Assembly (NCBI GenBank): GCA_015494535.1
Contig: WGBC01000090.1
Span: forward strand, 1 to 37,592
Origin: Nitratiruptor sp.
Lineage (GTDB): Bacteria > Campylobacterota > Campylobacteria > Campylobacterales > Nitratiruptoraceae
Length of the DNA: 37,592 bases
Direction of reading: 5' to 3'
Positions 28,319 to 36,754 of the stretch are shown here, in pieces; position 1 is the first letter of the stretch; each line of letters starts with the position of its first letter. The notes under the pieces are model-generated. The model searched no databases. It saw only the letters and a list, made by a program, of their open reading frames with translations, and was not told the origin of the DNA. A program made the position numbers and the translations under genes.

Positions 28319-28357
28319 CGATTTTACTTCAATATTAGTTAAAAGTTGGTAAAATCG
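28319..28357. promoter_or_regulatory. Symmetrical divergent promoter region between gltX and the surA-like gene
   Basis: The arms CGATTTTAC (28319-28327) and GTAAAATCG (28349-28357) are a perfect 9-bp inverted repeat separated by 21 bp. Each arm supplies a TAAAAT -10-like hexamer on its own outward strand, 25-27 nt before the gltX ATG on the left and the surA-like ATG on the right. It may be mirrored promoters, a regulator site, or both. Confidence 0.45.
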
Positions 28358-28382
28358 TAAAAACTCTTACCAAAGGCTTTCC

Positions 28383-29225
28383 ATGAGAAAATCTATTCTT
28401 CTCGCGCTACTGCTACTCTATCCTCTCTATGCGAAAATGATAGACGCCATAGCCATTATCGTCAACAACGAACCAATAACCCTCTATGAGATCGAGCAAA
28501 CCAAAAAAAGCCTCGGCATCCCCACCCAGCAGGCGGTGCAGCTGCTTATCAGAAAAAAGATCGAACTAGCACAAATCAAAAAACTCGGCATCGACGTGAG
28601 CGATTTCGAGCTACAAGAAGCTATAGACAATTACGCTAAACAAAAAGGCTTGGATATCTTCACGCTAAGAGAACTGCTAGAAAAAAAGGGAGTAGCATGG
28701 GAGGAGTATAAACAAAGTTTTAAAGAGCAACTACTGCGCAAAAAACTCTACGAAAAGATAGCCAAAAGCGCAAGACATCCATCCCAAGAGCAGCTCAAGG
28801 AGTATTACGACACCCATCCCGATGAGTTCATGGTGCCAAAAAGCGTAGTCGTAACCAAGTATATCTCCCCATCAAAAGAGCTCTTGATGCAAATTACCCA
28901 AAACCCACTCTACGAGCCCCAAAACGCTATGCTTTTGCAAAAAGGGGAGGAGGAAATAGAGCTTGATAAGGTCAATCCACAGTTTGCGGCAATGCTAAGC
29001 CAGCTTAAAGAGGGGGAATTCAGTCAGATTCTGCCATTGCAAGACAGATTCTTACTGCTATACGTAAAAAAAAGAAAAGGTCTGCACAAAATACCTTTCG
29101 AAGAGGCCAAAGGCTACATCTTACAGCGTCTTGCTAGCCAAACGAGTAGTAAGAGCGTTAAGGAGTATTTTGATAAACTTCAAGCCTCTGCAAAAATTAA
29201 AATCATTCGATTACCAAAGGAGTAG
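28383..29225 (+). CDS. Periplasmic SurA/PEB4-like peptidyl-prolyl isomerase or chaperone
   Basis: The 280-residue protein has a signal peptide (about 1-17, 'LLALLLLYPLYA') and begins the mature part 'KMIDAIAIIVNNEPITLYEI', the SurA N-terminal chaperone signature. A helical chaperone module (about 18-130) is followed by a diverged parvulin-type domain (about 140-260; 'LKEGEFSQILPLQDRFLLLYVKKRKG'). It resembles Campylobacter PEB4, which helps outer-membrane proteins fold. Isomerase activity is uncertain because the parvulin part is poorly conserved. dapD starts 2 nt after its stop, so the two form an operon. Confidence 0.88.
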   Translation: MRKSILLALLLLYPLYAKMIDAIAIIVNNEPITLYEIEQTKKSLGIPTQQAVQLLIRKKIELAQIKKLGIDVSDFELQEAIDNYAKQKGLDIFTLRELLEKKGVAWEEYKQSFKEQLLRKKLYEKIAKSARHPSQEQLKEYYDTHPDEFMVPKSVVVTKYISPSKELLMQITQNPLYEPQNAMLLQKGEEEIELDKVNPQFAAMLSQLKEGEFSQILPLQDRFLLLYVKKRKGLHKIPFEEAKGYILQRLASQTSSKSVKEYFDKLQASAKIKIIRLPKE

Positions 29226-29227
29226 AA

Positions 29228-30406
29228 ATGATCCAAACAAAAGACGATTTTTTTGCGCTTGTTAACGAAATTCAATCGAGTCCATACTATAGAGAACCTT
29301 TGGCTTTTGGCATAGCCAGAGTCGATAGGGGTCAAAAAAACAGCGACAAAATTTTGCAAGCCACGTTTCCTTTCATCAATTGGCAAGAAAATTTCGGCTC
29401 AGCCGCAATTTTCCAAAAAGCTTTGCAAGAAAGCGGCAAAACCATCCCCCAAAGCGGCTCTGAAGCGGTATTTGATATTGACGAAAATTTTGTAGCCGAA
29501 GCCTACAGCTACTGCTCAGTTTGGGCAGACGAGGCAGTAGGTGAAGCGCACAAAAATGTGCAAATTATCAAATATTTGCGCGAGTGCGAGGATTTTGAAG
29601 ACTATCGCTTGGTATTTTTGTTTGCAGACGAAGCGCCGCAAAGCGTGGAAGCGGTATATCTCAAACTCTATGCCCTCTCTCTTGGCAAAGCGCCTCTTAG
29701 AAGCCTCAACCTTAATGGGGCTTTTGGCGTCTTGCACAATGTAGCATGGAGCGGCAATACGCCAATCGAGCTTGACTGGCTGCGCGATCATGAGCTTGAG
29801 CTCAAAATGAGCGGCCAATACCCTATCATTGACGCCGTGGATAAATTCCCGCGCTTCTTGCAACATATCATTCCAGCGGACAACACGCGTATTTTGGATG
29901 CTGCGAAAGTGCGCATGGGAGCACAGCTCGCAGCAGGCACCACCGTGATGCCGGGAGCCAGCTACATTAACTTCAATGCAGGAACCCTCGGAGCTGTCAT
30001 GGTCGAGGGACGCATCAGCTCTAGCGCAGTGGTCGGCAAAGGTAGCGATATTGGCGGAGGAGCAAGCATATTAGGGGTGCTTAGCGGCACAAGCGGCAAT
30101 CCTATCAGCATAGGCGAAAACTGCTTGCTTGGCGCAAACTCCGTCACAGGCATTCCTTTGGGCGATGGATGTATCGTCGATGCTGGAATAGCCGTGCTTG
30201 AGGGCACCAAATTTCGCATGAGCGAAGCAGACTACGAAAAGATCAAAGAAGCCAACCCAGAATGGCATGCGGAATATAAAGAGTTCTACAAAGGAAGAGA
30301 GCTAGCGGGTCTCAACGGCTTGCATTTTAGGCAAGACTCTACCACGGGACAGATGAAAGTCTTTAGAAGCAACAAAGAGGTTAAACTCAACGAAGAGCTT
30401 CACTAA
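29228..30406 (+). CDS. dapD: Tetrahydrodipicolinate N-succinyltransferase (DapD)
   Basis: DapD succinylates tetrahydrodipicolinate in the succinylase branch of lysine and diaminopimelate synthesis. The 392-residue product is the long form typical of Campylobacterota. The C-terminal half is a left-handed beta-helix of hexapeptide repeats ('GTTVMPGASYINFNAGTLGA', 'VVGKGSDIGGGASILGVLSG', 'ISIGENCLLGANSVTGIPLG'). The ATG follows AAGGAG. The upstream gene is the SurA-like chaperone (2-nt gap) and the EF-hand protein follows after 11 nt. No functional link to either is evident beyond cell-envelope growth. Confidence 0.94.
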   Translation: MIQTKDDFFALVNEIQSSPYYREPLAFGIARVDRGQKNSDKILQATFPFINWQENFGSAAIFQKALQESGKTIPQSGSEAVFDIDENFVAEAYSYCSVWADEAVGEAHKNVQIIKYLRECEDFEDYRLVFLFADEAPQSVEAVYLKLYALSLGKAPLRSLNLNGAFGVLHNVAWSGNTPIELDWLRDHELELKMSGQYPIIDAVDKFPRFLQHIIPADNTRILDAAKVRMGAQLAAGTTVMPGASYINFNAGTLGAVMVEGRISSSAVVGKGSDIGGGASILGVLSGTSGNPISIGENCLLGANSVTGIPLGDGCIVDAGIAVLEGTKFRMSEADYEKIKEANPEWHAEYKEFYKGRELAGLNGLHFRQDSTTGQMKVFRSNKEVKLNEELH

Positions 30407-30417
30407 AAGGAGGGAGC

Positions 30418-31509
30418 TTGAAACTGAAAAGATTTCTTTTGGGGATGAGCTTCCTTAGTACTTTCATGTTTGCAGATACTGCCAACTATATGCAAAATCT
30501 CTATGACTATCTCCTCTCAAAAGATTGGAAAGTATATGGAGAGTTTTATAAATACGACTTTAATAAAAATGGAAAATATGAGTTTAACGAGTGGATCTAT
30601 CTCTCTACTACAGATGGCAAAGCCTATAGACTTTTAGGGATGACTCCTACGCAAAACAACCCCTTTGGTTGGCTCCCTCTAGCTTCTAAACCAATCAATC
30701 TCCAAACGCCTGATGGCTACTTTATCTATATAAATTTTCCTGGTGATAAAAATAGAGCTTTCTCTTGGCTCTATGTAGATAGAGCCAGCAAAAAAACATA
30801 TAAGCTCCAAGGAGCGGATCCTAAAACACACTTTTTCAAATATCTAGATATAGATAGTGATGGCAGACCGGATAGTTTGGATCAATTACATGTTAGTATA
30901 AATGGGATAAAAATCTCTTTTACTCAAGATTCTCAAATCAACCAAAATTCAAGCCAACCTCCAACACTTATCCAGATGCCAACAAGTTGGCAGTGCACCT
31001 CTTCGCAACCTTATAAAAATTTTATTGTGCAAGAAAAAGTTTATGCATCTGGGGAATTTGAAACTAAAAACCATGGAGGCATTTGCGCCGCCGAAGCAAA
31101 AACAGCCATCATTCCTACATCTGTATATGCCAAAGAGCAGTATAATATCACATTACTACAGGATGGCGATAGGATTCAAGGCTACGCAGAATATTGGTTT
31201 CCTGAGGGGAAAGTGCACTATCACTTTACAAGCCAAAAAAGAGGTTTCGTTGATTGCACAGCCTTTTTCAATGTCTATCCCGTTCCTGACGTTATGGCTG
31301 GAGATGCCTATTTTAACGACTTTACCTCTTTTGATGATAAAGAAAATCTCATTAACAAAGGAAACTGCCCAGATTGGATTTTTGATGAAGAGGAGTATGA
31401 CGAAGATACCATTGACACAACTGGAGAAATATTCACGTACAGCATCATCAAAAGCCAAAATGGCATTACTTCAACCGTCGCCATCTATTATAATATACGC
31501 AAACAATAG
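30418..31509 (+). CDS. Exported protein: shared EF-hand N-terminal domain plus novel Cys-containing C-terminal domain
   Basis: The 363-residue protein starts at TTG after AAAGGAGGGAGC and has a signal peptide (about 1-19). Its N-terminal domain (about 20-170) aligns with that of the propeller protein at 12516-13907. It has a canonical EF-hand loop from Asp47 to Glu58 ('YDFNKNGKYEFNEW'), 'YRLLGMTPTQNNPFG', 'PDGYFIYINFP', 'FSWLYV' and 'GADP...FFKYL'. A second calcium-loop-like stretch follows, 'DIDSDGRPDSLD'. The C-terminal part (about 185-363) has four cysteines (two possible disulfides), an acidic stretch 'DEEEYDED' and no family I recognise. It is the last gene after dapD. Codon use appears AT-rich. 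Function is unknown; calcium-dependent surface or periplasmic role is inference. Confidence 0.85.
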   Translation: MKLKRFLLGMSFLSTFMFADTANYMQNLYDYLLSKDWKVYGEFYKYDFNKNGKYEFNEWIYLSTTDGKAYRLLGMTPTQNNPFGWLPLASKPINLQTPDGYFIYINFPGDKNRAFSWLYVDRASKKTYKLQGADPKTHFFKYLDIDSDGRPDSLDQLHVSINGIKISFTQDSQINQNSSQPPTLIQMPTSWQCTSSQPYKNFIVQEKVYASGEFETKNHGGICAAEAKTAIIPTSVYAKEQYNITLLQDGDRIQGYAEYWFPEGKVHYHFTSQKRGFVDCTAFFNVYPVPDVMAGDAYFNDFTSFDDKENLINKGNCPDWIFDEEEYDEDTIDTTGEIFTYSIIKSQNGITSTVAIYYNIRKQ

Positions 31510-31510
31510 T

Positions 31511-31529
31511 CCTAGGGCAAAGCCCTAGG
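31511..31529. terminator. Perfect GC hairpin after the EF-hand gene, possible terminator
   Basis: CCTAGGGC-AAA-GCCCTAGG forms an 8-bp perfect stem with a 3-nt loop, starting two bases after the stop codon. Neither side has a T-run, so it may be a processing or stability hairpin or a Rho-aided stop shared with the convergent lipoprotein gene. The following 97 bases (31530-31626) hold nothing I can recognise. Confidence 0.5.
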
Positions 31530-31626
31530 GAGCGTAAAAGTTACTCTCAAGCAAAAATGATCTTCAGTTGAATAAAAAATTTCTTCAAAAAATACTGCGC
31601 ATATTGCCGATCGCATGAAAAAATAG

Positions 31627-32244
31627 CTAATATGGATGAATGTGCGCTCTTAAGTGATAAATTATTCCTCTCTTTTCAAATACAATAGTAGTTGCACGGA
31701 TAGTATCCACATCAATAATCACGCTATCATCAAAAGTTCGTATATCCTCTTCAATCATATAGCGTTTCATCCAGCGTTTTTTTGGATCGGGGATGATGTT
31801 GAAATAGATCGTATCGTCTTTGTAGGCTACCCAAAAACAGCCTCTGCCATGGCGGTAGAGCACGCAGATCTTTTTGGCTTCGCCCCTTGCTATGGCAAAC
31901 TCTAGAGGATAGATTTCGTAGCTCTTTTTGCCTACTATTATTTTGCCACGCAACGCAAGCGAGAGAATGCTATCGCTATCGCCATGTGCGGCATACTCTT
32001 TGTAGAGAAGTTTCAGTTTGATATGCTCGTTCTTGAGTCTTAAGTGGCGGTTTTTGGCTTCGATAAGGCGGCGCTGCTGCGCGAGTTTCTTGGCTTCAGC
32101 TTGCTGCTTGGCGTAGAGTTTGCAGATCTGCTCTTGCGTTTGCAATGAAAATCGCTTAAATACCTCTTCGTCAATTCCACACTGCTTGGAGCTGCACCCT
32201 CCAAGCAGCAGCAAAATCGCAAGACTAAGATAGATATTTCTCAT
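31627..32244 (-). CDS. Putative lipoprotein of unknown function
   Basis: The start is ATG at 32242-32244 ('MRNIYLSLAILLLLGGCSSK'), which gives a lipobox 'LLGGC' with lipidated Cys at about residue 17. The longer reading frame would put a charged stretch before the signal. The mature part has a Lys/Gln-rich coiled coil (about 40-90, 'KQQAEAKKLAQQRRLIEAKN') and a C-terminal beta-rich region ('GKIIVGKKSYEIYPLEFAIA', 'GRGCFWVAYKDDTIYF', 'VIIDVDTIRATTIVFE'). It overlaps the end of accC by 20 nt with no ribosome site, suggesting translational coupling. No family is recognised. Confidence 0.75.
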   Translation of the reverse strand: MRNIYLSLAILLLLGGCSSKQCGIDEEVFKRFSLQTQEQICKLYAKQQAEAKKLAQQRRLIEAKNRHLRLKNEHIKLKLLYKEYAAHGDSDSILSLALRGKIIVGKKSYEIYPLEFAIARGEAKKICVLYRHGRGCFWVAYKDDTIYFNIIPDPKKRWMKRYMIEEDIRTFDDSVIIDVDTIRATTIVFEKRGIIYHLRAHIHPY

Positions 32245-33568
32245 CGATATATTTCGTATCGAACCTGTTTTCAATGAAGTCTGGGTTTTCCATCATCTTC
32301 TTGTGAAATTCGATAGTAGTTTTGATGCCACCCACCTCAAACTCCTCCAAAGCCCTCTTCATTTTGGCTATCGCTTTTCTTCTATCCTCTCCCCAGACAA
32401 TCAGCTTGGCAATCATGGAGTCGTAGTGCGGCGGAACGATATAGTTGCAATAAACATGCGTATCCATGCGTACATCTTTGCCGCCAGGCTGTATCCACGT
32501 CTTGATTTTACCGGGACTTGGGATGAATTTGACTGGATCTTCGGCATTGATGCGGCACTCAATCGCGTGTCCTTTCAGCTCGACCTCATCTTGGCTAAAG
32601 AGCTTCTCTCCCTCAGCAATGCGTATCATCCACTCCACTATATCGATCCCGCTTACCATCTCACTCACTGGATGCTCCACCTGCAGCCTCGTATTCATCT
32701 CCATAAAATAAAAATTCTTATCCGCATCCACCAAAAATTCGATCGTCCCAGCGTTTTCATACCCTATCGCCTTAGCAGCTTTGACGGCCGTCTCATGGAG
32801 CCTCGCTCTTGTAGCATCATCCAAAAATATGGCGGGGGATTCCTCTACCATCTTTTGGTGGCGCCTTTGCAGCGAGCAGTCCCTCTCGCCTATATGCACC
32901 ACGTTGCCATGGCTGTCACCCAATAGCTGCACCTCTATATGGCGTGGGTTTTTGATGAACTTTTCCATATAGATCGTACCATCGCCAAAGGAGCTAATCG
33001 CCTCGCTCTCGGCAGCCAAATAGGCATTTTCTATATAGCTCTCATTCTCAACCACTCGCATACCCTTGCCGCCACCGCCGCTTGCGGCTTTGAGGATAAC
33101 GGGATAGCCTATCTCTTTAGCGATTTTTTTGGCCTCTTCCACGTCTTTGATAGCCCCATCGCTGCCGGGTACCACCGGCACGCCGGCATTTTTCATCACC
33201 TCTTTTGCCTTGGATTTGTCGCTCATAAGCTGCATTACCTCAAGGCTAGGGCCAATGAATTTGATACCGTGCAGATTACATATCTCCACGAACTGCTGAT
33301 TTTCGCTCAAAAATCCATATCCAGGGAATATCGCATCGGCTTCGGCAATTTCGGCGGCACTGATGATAGCGGGGATATTGAGATAGCTCTCGCTGCTCTT
33401 TTCGCCCCCTATGCAAATGGCGGCATCGGCTAGCTGCAGGTAGCGTGCATCTTTGTCGGCTTTGGAATAGATGGCTATCGCCTTTTTGCCCATCTCCTTG
33501 ATGGTGCGTATAGCTCTGAGAGCTATCTCGCCCCTGTTGGCTATGAGGATTCTCTCTAATTTCGCCAT
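32225..33568 (-). CDS. accC: Acetyl-CoA carboxylase biotin carboxylase subunit
   Basis: AccC carboxylates biotin on AccB using ATP and bicarbonate, the first half of malonyl-CoA synthesis. The 447-residue ATP-grasp enzyme has 'LIANRGEIALRAIRT' at the N-terminus, 'FPGYGFLSEN', the glycine-rich ATP loop 'KAASGGGGKGMRVV', 'HIEVQLLGD', 'ERDCSLQRRHQK' and 'EMNTRLQVEHPVSE' with the catalytic Arg. It begins immediately after the accB stop, forming the usual accB-accC pair; accA and accD are elsewhere. A lipoprotein gene overlaps its end. Confidence 0.97.
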   Translation of the reverse strand: MAKLERILIANRGEIALRAIRTIKEMGKKAIAIYSKADKDARYLQLADAAICIGGEKSSESYLNIPAIISAAEIAEADAIFPGYGFLSENQQFVEICNLHGIKFIGPSLEVMQLMSDKSKAKEVMKNAGVPVVPGSDGAIKDVEEAKKIAKEIGYPVILKAASGGGGKGMRVVENESYIENAYLAAESEAISSFGDGTIYMEKFIKNPRHIEVQLLGDSHGNVVHIGERDCSLQRRHQKMVEESPAIFLDDATRARLHETAVKAAKAIGYENAGTIEFLVDADKNFYFMEMNTRLQVEHPVSEMVSGIDIVEWMIRIAEGEKLFSQDEVELKGHAIECRINAEDPVKFIPSPGKIKTWIQPGGKDVRMDTHVYCNYIVPPHYDSMIAKLIVWGEDRRKAIAKMKRALEEFEVGGIKTTIEFHKKMMENPDFIENRFDTKYIDEKYLS

Positions 33569-34024
33569 CTACACCCTTTCTACCAAAAAGAGTGGCATAT
33601 CATATTCAACTGGCTGCCCATCCTCTACCAAAATCTCCAAAATCTTGCAATCAAACTCCGCTTCTATCTCATTGAATATCTTCATAGCTTCGATTATGCC
33701 GATTGTCTGGCCTTTGCGAACGGTATCACCTACATTGACAAACGGAGGGCTATCTGGGCTGGGCGCTCTGTAAAACGTACCAACCATTGGAGAGGTAATG
33801 TATTCGCCCTTTTTCTTGGCTGCCTCTATCTCCTCTTTTGCCGGCTCTTGCGCTACTGGTTGCGCAGCGGGTGCTGGCGCGGCAGCAGTCACGGGAGCGC
33901 TTTGCACCACCGTCTCCCCACCCTTTTGCAGCGCTATTTCGAAATCATCTTTTTTGAGTTTCAGTTTGCTTAGACCACTCTTATCAAAAACTTTTATAAG
34001 CTCTTTTACCTCTTTAAGATCCAT
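33569..34024 (-). CDS. accB: Biotin carboxyl carrier protein of acetyl-CoA carboxylase
   Basis: The 151-residue protein has an N-terminal helical part ('MDLKEVKELIKVFDKSGLSK'), a Pro/Ala-rich linker (about 42-66) and a C-terminal biotinyl domain. The biotinylated residue is Lys115 in 'IIEAMKIFNEIEAE'. The third position is Ile rather than the usual Met of AMKM, a variant common in this lineage. The ATG at 34022-34024 follows AAAAAGG. It diverges from dcd and is followed directly by accC. Confidence 0.95.
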   Translation of the reverse strand: MDLKEVKELIKVFDKSGLSKLKLKKDDFEIALQKGGETVVQSAPVTAAAPAPAAQPVAQEPAKEEIEAAKKKGEYITSPMVGTFYRAPSPDSPPFVNVGDTVRKGQTIGIIEAMKIFNEIEAEFDCKILEILVEDGQPVEYDMPLFLVERV

Positions 34025-34059
34025 AGAAATAACCTTTTTATGGGATAGTAATTATTTGC

Positions 34060-34065
34060 TATAAT
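34060..34065 (+). promoter_or_regulatory. Putative -10 of dcd
   Basis: TATAAT lies 45 nt before the dcd ATG in a very AT-rich divergent region (34025-34110). The -35 position is not convincing. The opposite strand must hold the accB promoter but no clear hexamer stands out. Confidence 0.4.
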
Positions 34066-34110
34066 ATCATAAAAATAGTAAATCTTTTTTTATTTTTACA
34101 AAGGTTTTTG

Positions 34111-34671
34111 ATGGGACTTAAGGCAGATTGTTGGATACGCGAAAAAGCTCTGAAAGAGGGTATGATTGAGCCATTTTGCGAGGAGCAGGTGGGCAAAGGA
34201 GTGGTAAGCTATGGCCTTAGCAGCTATGGCTATGATATAAGAGTGAGCGATGAATTTAAAATATTTACCAACGTCAATGCCGAGGTGGTCGATCCGAAAC
34301 ATTTTGACGAGCGTAACGTAGTGGACTTCAAAGGCGACGTATGCATAGTCCCGCCTAACTCTTTCGCCTTGGCACGCACGGTAGAGTATTTTCGTATTCC
34401 TCGCAACGTCCTAGCGATATGCGTTGGCAAAAGCACCTATGCAAGATGCGGCATCATCGTTAACGTTACGCCCTTTGAACCAGAGTTCGAGGGGCATATT
34501 ACGATAGAAATCTCCAACACCACGCCCCTACCAGCCAAAATCTACGCAAATGAGGGAATCGCGCAAGTGCTCTTCTTTGAGGGGGACGAAGAGTGTGAGG
34601 TAAGCTATAGAGACAAAGCCGGCAAATATCAAAAGCAAAGAGGCATAACGCTGCCGCGTATTCTTACTTAA
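34111..34671 (+). CDS. dcd: dCTP deaminase
   Basis: Dcd deaminates dCTP to dUTP, supplying dUMP for thymidylate synthesis. The start is ATG at 34111 ([14 protein letters not shown]), six bases after AAAGG; the TTG just before it is not needed. The 186-residue trimeric enzyme shows '[13 protein letters not shown]', '[19 protein letters not shown]', '[20 protein letters not shown]' with catalytic Arg and Glu, and '[20 protein letters not shown]'. The stop overlaps that of a convergent membrane-protein gene by 4 nt. Confidence 0.96.
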   Translation: MGLKADCWIREKALKEGMIEPFCEEQVGKGVVSYGLSSYGYDIRVSDEFKIFTNVNAEVVDPKHFDERNVVDFKGDVCIVPPNSFALARTVEYFRIPRNVLAICVGKSTYARCGIIVNVTPFEPEFEGHITIEISNTTPLPAKIYANEGIAQVLFFEGDEECEVSYRDKAGKYQKQRGITLPRILT

Positions 34672-35039
34672 TGCTCCACCCCAATATCTCTCCGGGCATT
34701 GGATATGGTGATATAAAATCCAGCTATTACGTCCATAAGCTGCGCTTCCGCTACCAGCCACCAATCGCTGCTTGGCATGCTGTTTTGCTTTACATACATA
34801 AAAATCATATAGCCCAAAATCGCAATGAGCAGCAGCAAAGACATGATGAAATCGAGCCAACTCGCACTGCCAGATAGTGCAAACGCGGCAGATTTAATCA
34901 TCTCAATGGAGAGCGTCATGATAAGCACCGCCGCCAAAATAACGATATAGTTATCCATATGCACCAAGCCCATATGCATCAAGAGCACCATGGCTGCAGG
35001 GATGATGTTCAGTGGCAACAAAGAGAGCAACGTCTTCAT
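34668..35039 (-). CDS. Small membrane protein of unknown function (123 aa)
   Basis: The product has about three to four hydrophobic helices (roughly 5-25, 29-50, 62-82 and a weaker one near 97-113), with '[19 protein letters not shown]' and a final 'ARRDIGVEH'. I do not recognise a family. The start overlaps the end of asnB by 4 nt, so it is the last of a coupled chain corA - 70 aa - asnB - this gene. It converges on dcd with overlapping stops and no terminator between. Function is unknown. Confidence 0.75.
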   Translation of the reverse strand: MKTLLSLLPLNIIPAAMVLLMHMGLVHMDNYIVILAAVLIMTLSIEMIKSAAFALSGSASWLDFIMSLLLLIAILGYMIFMYVKQNSMPSSDWWLVAEAQLMDVIAGFYITISNARRDIGVEH

Positions 35040-36754
35040 AAAAATCTCCTTTCAAACCAAACCAAAAAGGCTACCACCAGCCAAAAATGGCGCGAAAATC
35101 TATTGCGCCTCACGCTTTGGATCAAAAACTCCAGCTGGCTTGCGTCAAAAAAGCCTGTATCTTGATTGATCTTTTTTATCTTCTCTGCGTAGCCCTTAGC
35201 CAAAAGCCATTCTATCACAGGGTAGCTAAAGCCCCGCTTTTTGCGCTCAATAATGCTTTGCGGAATATAGTCTTTGGCTATTTGCTTAAGCAAAAACTTC
35301 GCCTCTTTTGCCCTAGCTTCATTGGCATAGGCGCAAAATAGCACCCCTTTATCTAGTAGCGGCGTTCTAGCTTCAATCGTATGCGCCATGCTAGTGAGAT
35401 CGAGTTTTTGCAAATAGAGGCTCTCCAAACGCACCCGAAGATCCAAAAATGTAAAAAAATCGATCTCTTTTCTCCATCCGCTCTCTTGCCACTCTTGCAA
35501 GAAAAGCTTCAAAAACTCCACCGACTCTCCATCGCGCACGTTTTGGCGCAAGAAGAGATTCTTTTGCAAATCGGTAAAAACCTCACAGCTTGAACGAAAA
35601 ATGAGCTCATCGCTAAAGACTCGCTTATACCACTCCCACTCTTTATTGGGGCTAAAATGAGAGCGAAAGTAGTTTTTGAGCCAATTTTTGTATTTGAGAT
35701 CCTTTGCTCTGTAGAGATCTAAAAACTCAAAATATTGCCGATAGCCCAAAAATATCTCATCTCCTCCCTCACCGCTCAATACCACTCTCAAGCCATCTTG
35801 TTTGATACGCTGCATCAAAAAATAGAGCGGCAGCGAGGCGCTATCGCCAATTGGCTCATCAAAATAATAAAGTAGCTTCTCAAAAACCTCAAAAAAGTCC
35901 TCTCTGCCAAAAATCACCTCGTGATGCTCGCTGCCGATATGCTTTGCCACCTCCTTAGCGTAGGGCAGTTCGCTATATTTTTGCTCTTTATAGCCAATAG
36001 AGTAGGTAGCAAGCTTTCCTTGCAGCCGTTTCGCTATAGCGCTTACAAAGGAGCTATCTACGCCGCCACTAAGCAGTGCCGCCACCTCGAAATCTCCCTG
36101 TAGTCGCTTCTCAATTGCACCAACAAGAGCCTCTTTGAGATCGCATTCTCTTCTTTGCAGCAAAGTATCAAAGCGCTTGATGGAGTAGCTTAAGCTTTGA
36201 CACTCAAGCTCCAAAACTTCTCCGCCAAGAAGCTTATAAATGCCTTGATAAAAGCTCTCCCTGCCCGCTACGCTACCAAAGGAGAGGAAGCTACTTAGGG
36301 CTTTTTGATTGAATCTTGCTTCACTAATATAGGCAAGAATCGCTTTGATTTCAGAAGCGAAAATAAAAAACTCATCAGCTTTATAAAAATAGATCGGTTT
36401 TTTGCCAAAGATATCTTTGGCAAGATAGAGCCTCTTGCCATCAAAAAGCCCAAAAGCAAACATTCCTTGGAGTCTATTAAAATCTGGATAGCTTTTGAGA
36501 ATCGCTTGGGTATCGTTGGAGGCTGCGAAATCTTTGTAGTTGTAGATCTCGCCATTGAAGATCACTACCTTGCCATCTTCACACATTGGCTGCTTGGCGT
36601 CGGGATCGAGGATATAGAGCCTATGGTGAAAGAGCAATATTCCATCACCCTCATACGCCCCGCAGCTATCTTGGCCTCTATGAACTAGCACTTTGGCTGC
36701 TTGCAAAGCCTTTGCTCTATCGAATTTTCCAACTATGCCAAAGATCGCGCACAT
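35036..36754 (-). CDS. asnB: Asparagine synthetase B (glutamine-hydrolysing)
   Basis: AsnB amidates aspartate to asparagine using glutamine and ATP. The 572-residue protein starts 'MCAIFGIVG', with the nucleophile Cys2 of a class II amidotransferase. That domain (about 1-190) has 'HRGQDSCGAYEG', 'FNGEIYN' and 'MFAFGLFDG'. The synthetase domain (about 210-540) has the ATP-binding 'VAALLSGGVDSSFVSAI', 'YSIGYKEQKYSELPYA' and 'VLSGEGGDEIFLGY'. Its ATG overlaps the stop of the 70-aa gene by 1 nt (TAATG). The family also includes enzymes that modify surface polysaccharides or peptides, but no such cluster is seen here. Confidence 0.93.
   Translation of the reverse strand: MCAIFGIVGKFDRAKALQAAKVLVHRGQDSCGAYEGDGILLFHHRLYILDPDAKQPMCEDGKVVIFNGEIYNYKDFAASNDTQAILKSYPDFNRLQGMFAFGLFDGKRLYLAKDIFGKKPIYFYKADEFFIFASEIKAILAYISEARFNQKALSSFLSFGSVAGRESFYQGIYKLLGGEVLELECQSLSYSIKRFDTLLQRRECDLKEALVGAIEKRLQGDFEVAALLSGGVDSSFVSAIAKRLQGKLATYSIGYKEQKYSELPYAKEVAKHIGSEHHEVIFGREDFFEVFEKLLYYFDEPIGDSASLPLYFLMQRIKQDGLRVVLSGEGGDEIFLGYRQYFEFLDLYRAKDLKYKNWLKNYFRSHFSPNKEWEWYKRVFSDELIFRSSCEVFTDLQKNLFLRQNVRDGESVEFLKLFLQEWQESGWRKEIDFFTFLDLRVRLESLYLQKLDLTSMAHTIEARTPLLDKGVLFCAYANEARAKEAKFLLKQIAKDYIPQSIIERKKRGFSYPVIEWLLAKGYAEKIKKINQDTGFFDASQLEFLIQSVRRNRFSRHFWLVVAFLVWFERRFL

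Noticed and set aside
31530-31626. Possible small RNA in the gap between the EF-hand and lipoprotein genes
   Set aside because: No promoter-plus-terminator arrangement and only weak AT-rich pairing are visible.
33798-34064. 88-residue plus-strand frame antisense to accB
   Set aside because: Ser/Ala/Gly-rich product mirrors the Pro/Ala linker of AccB on the opposite strand.
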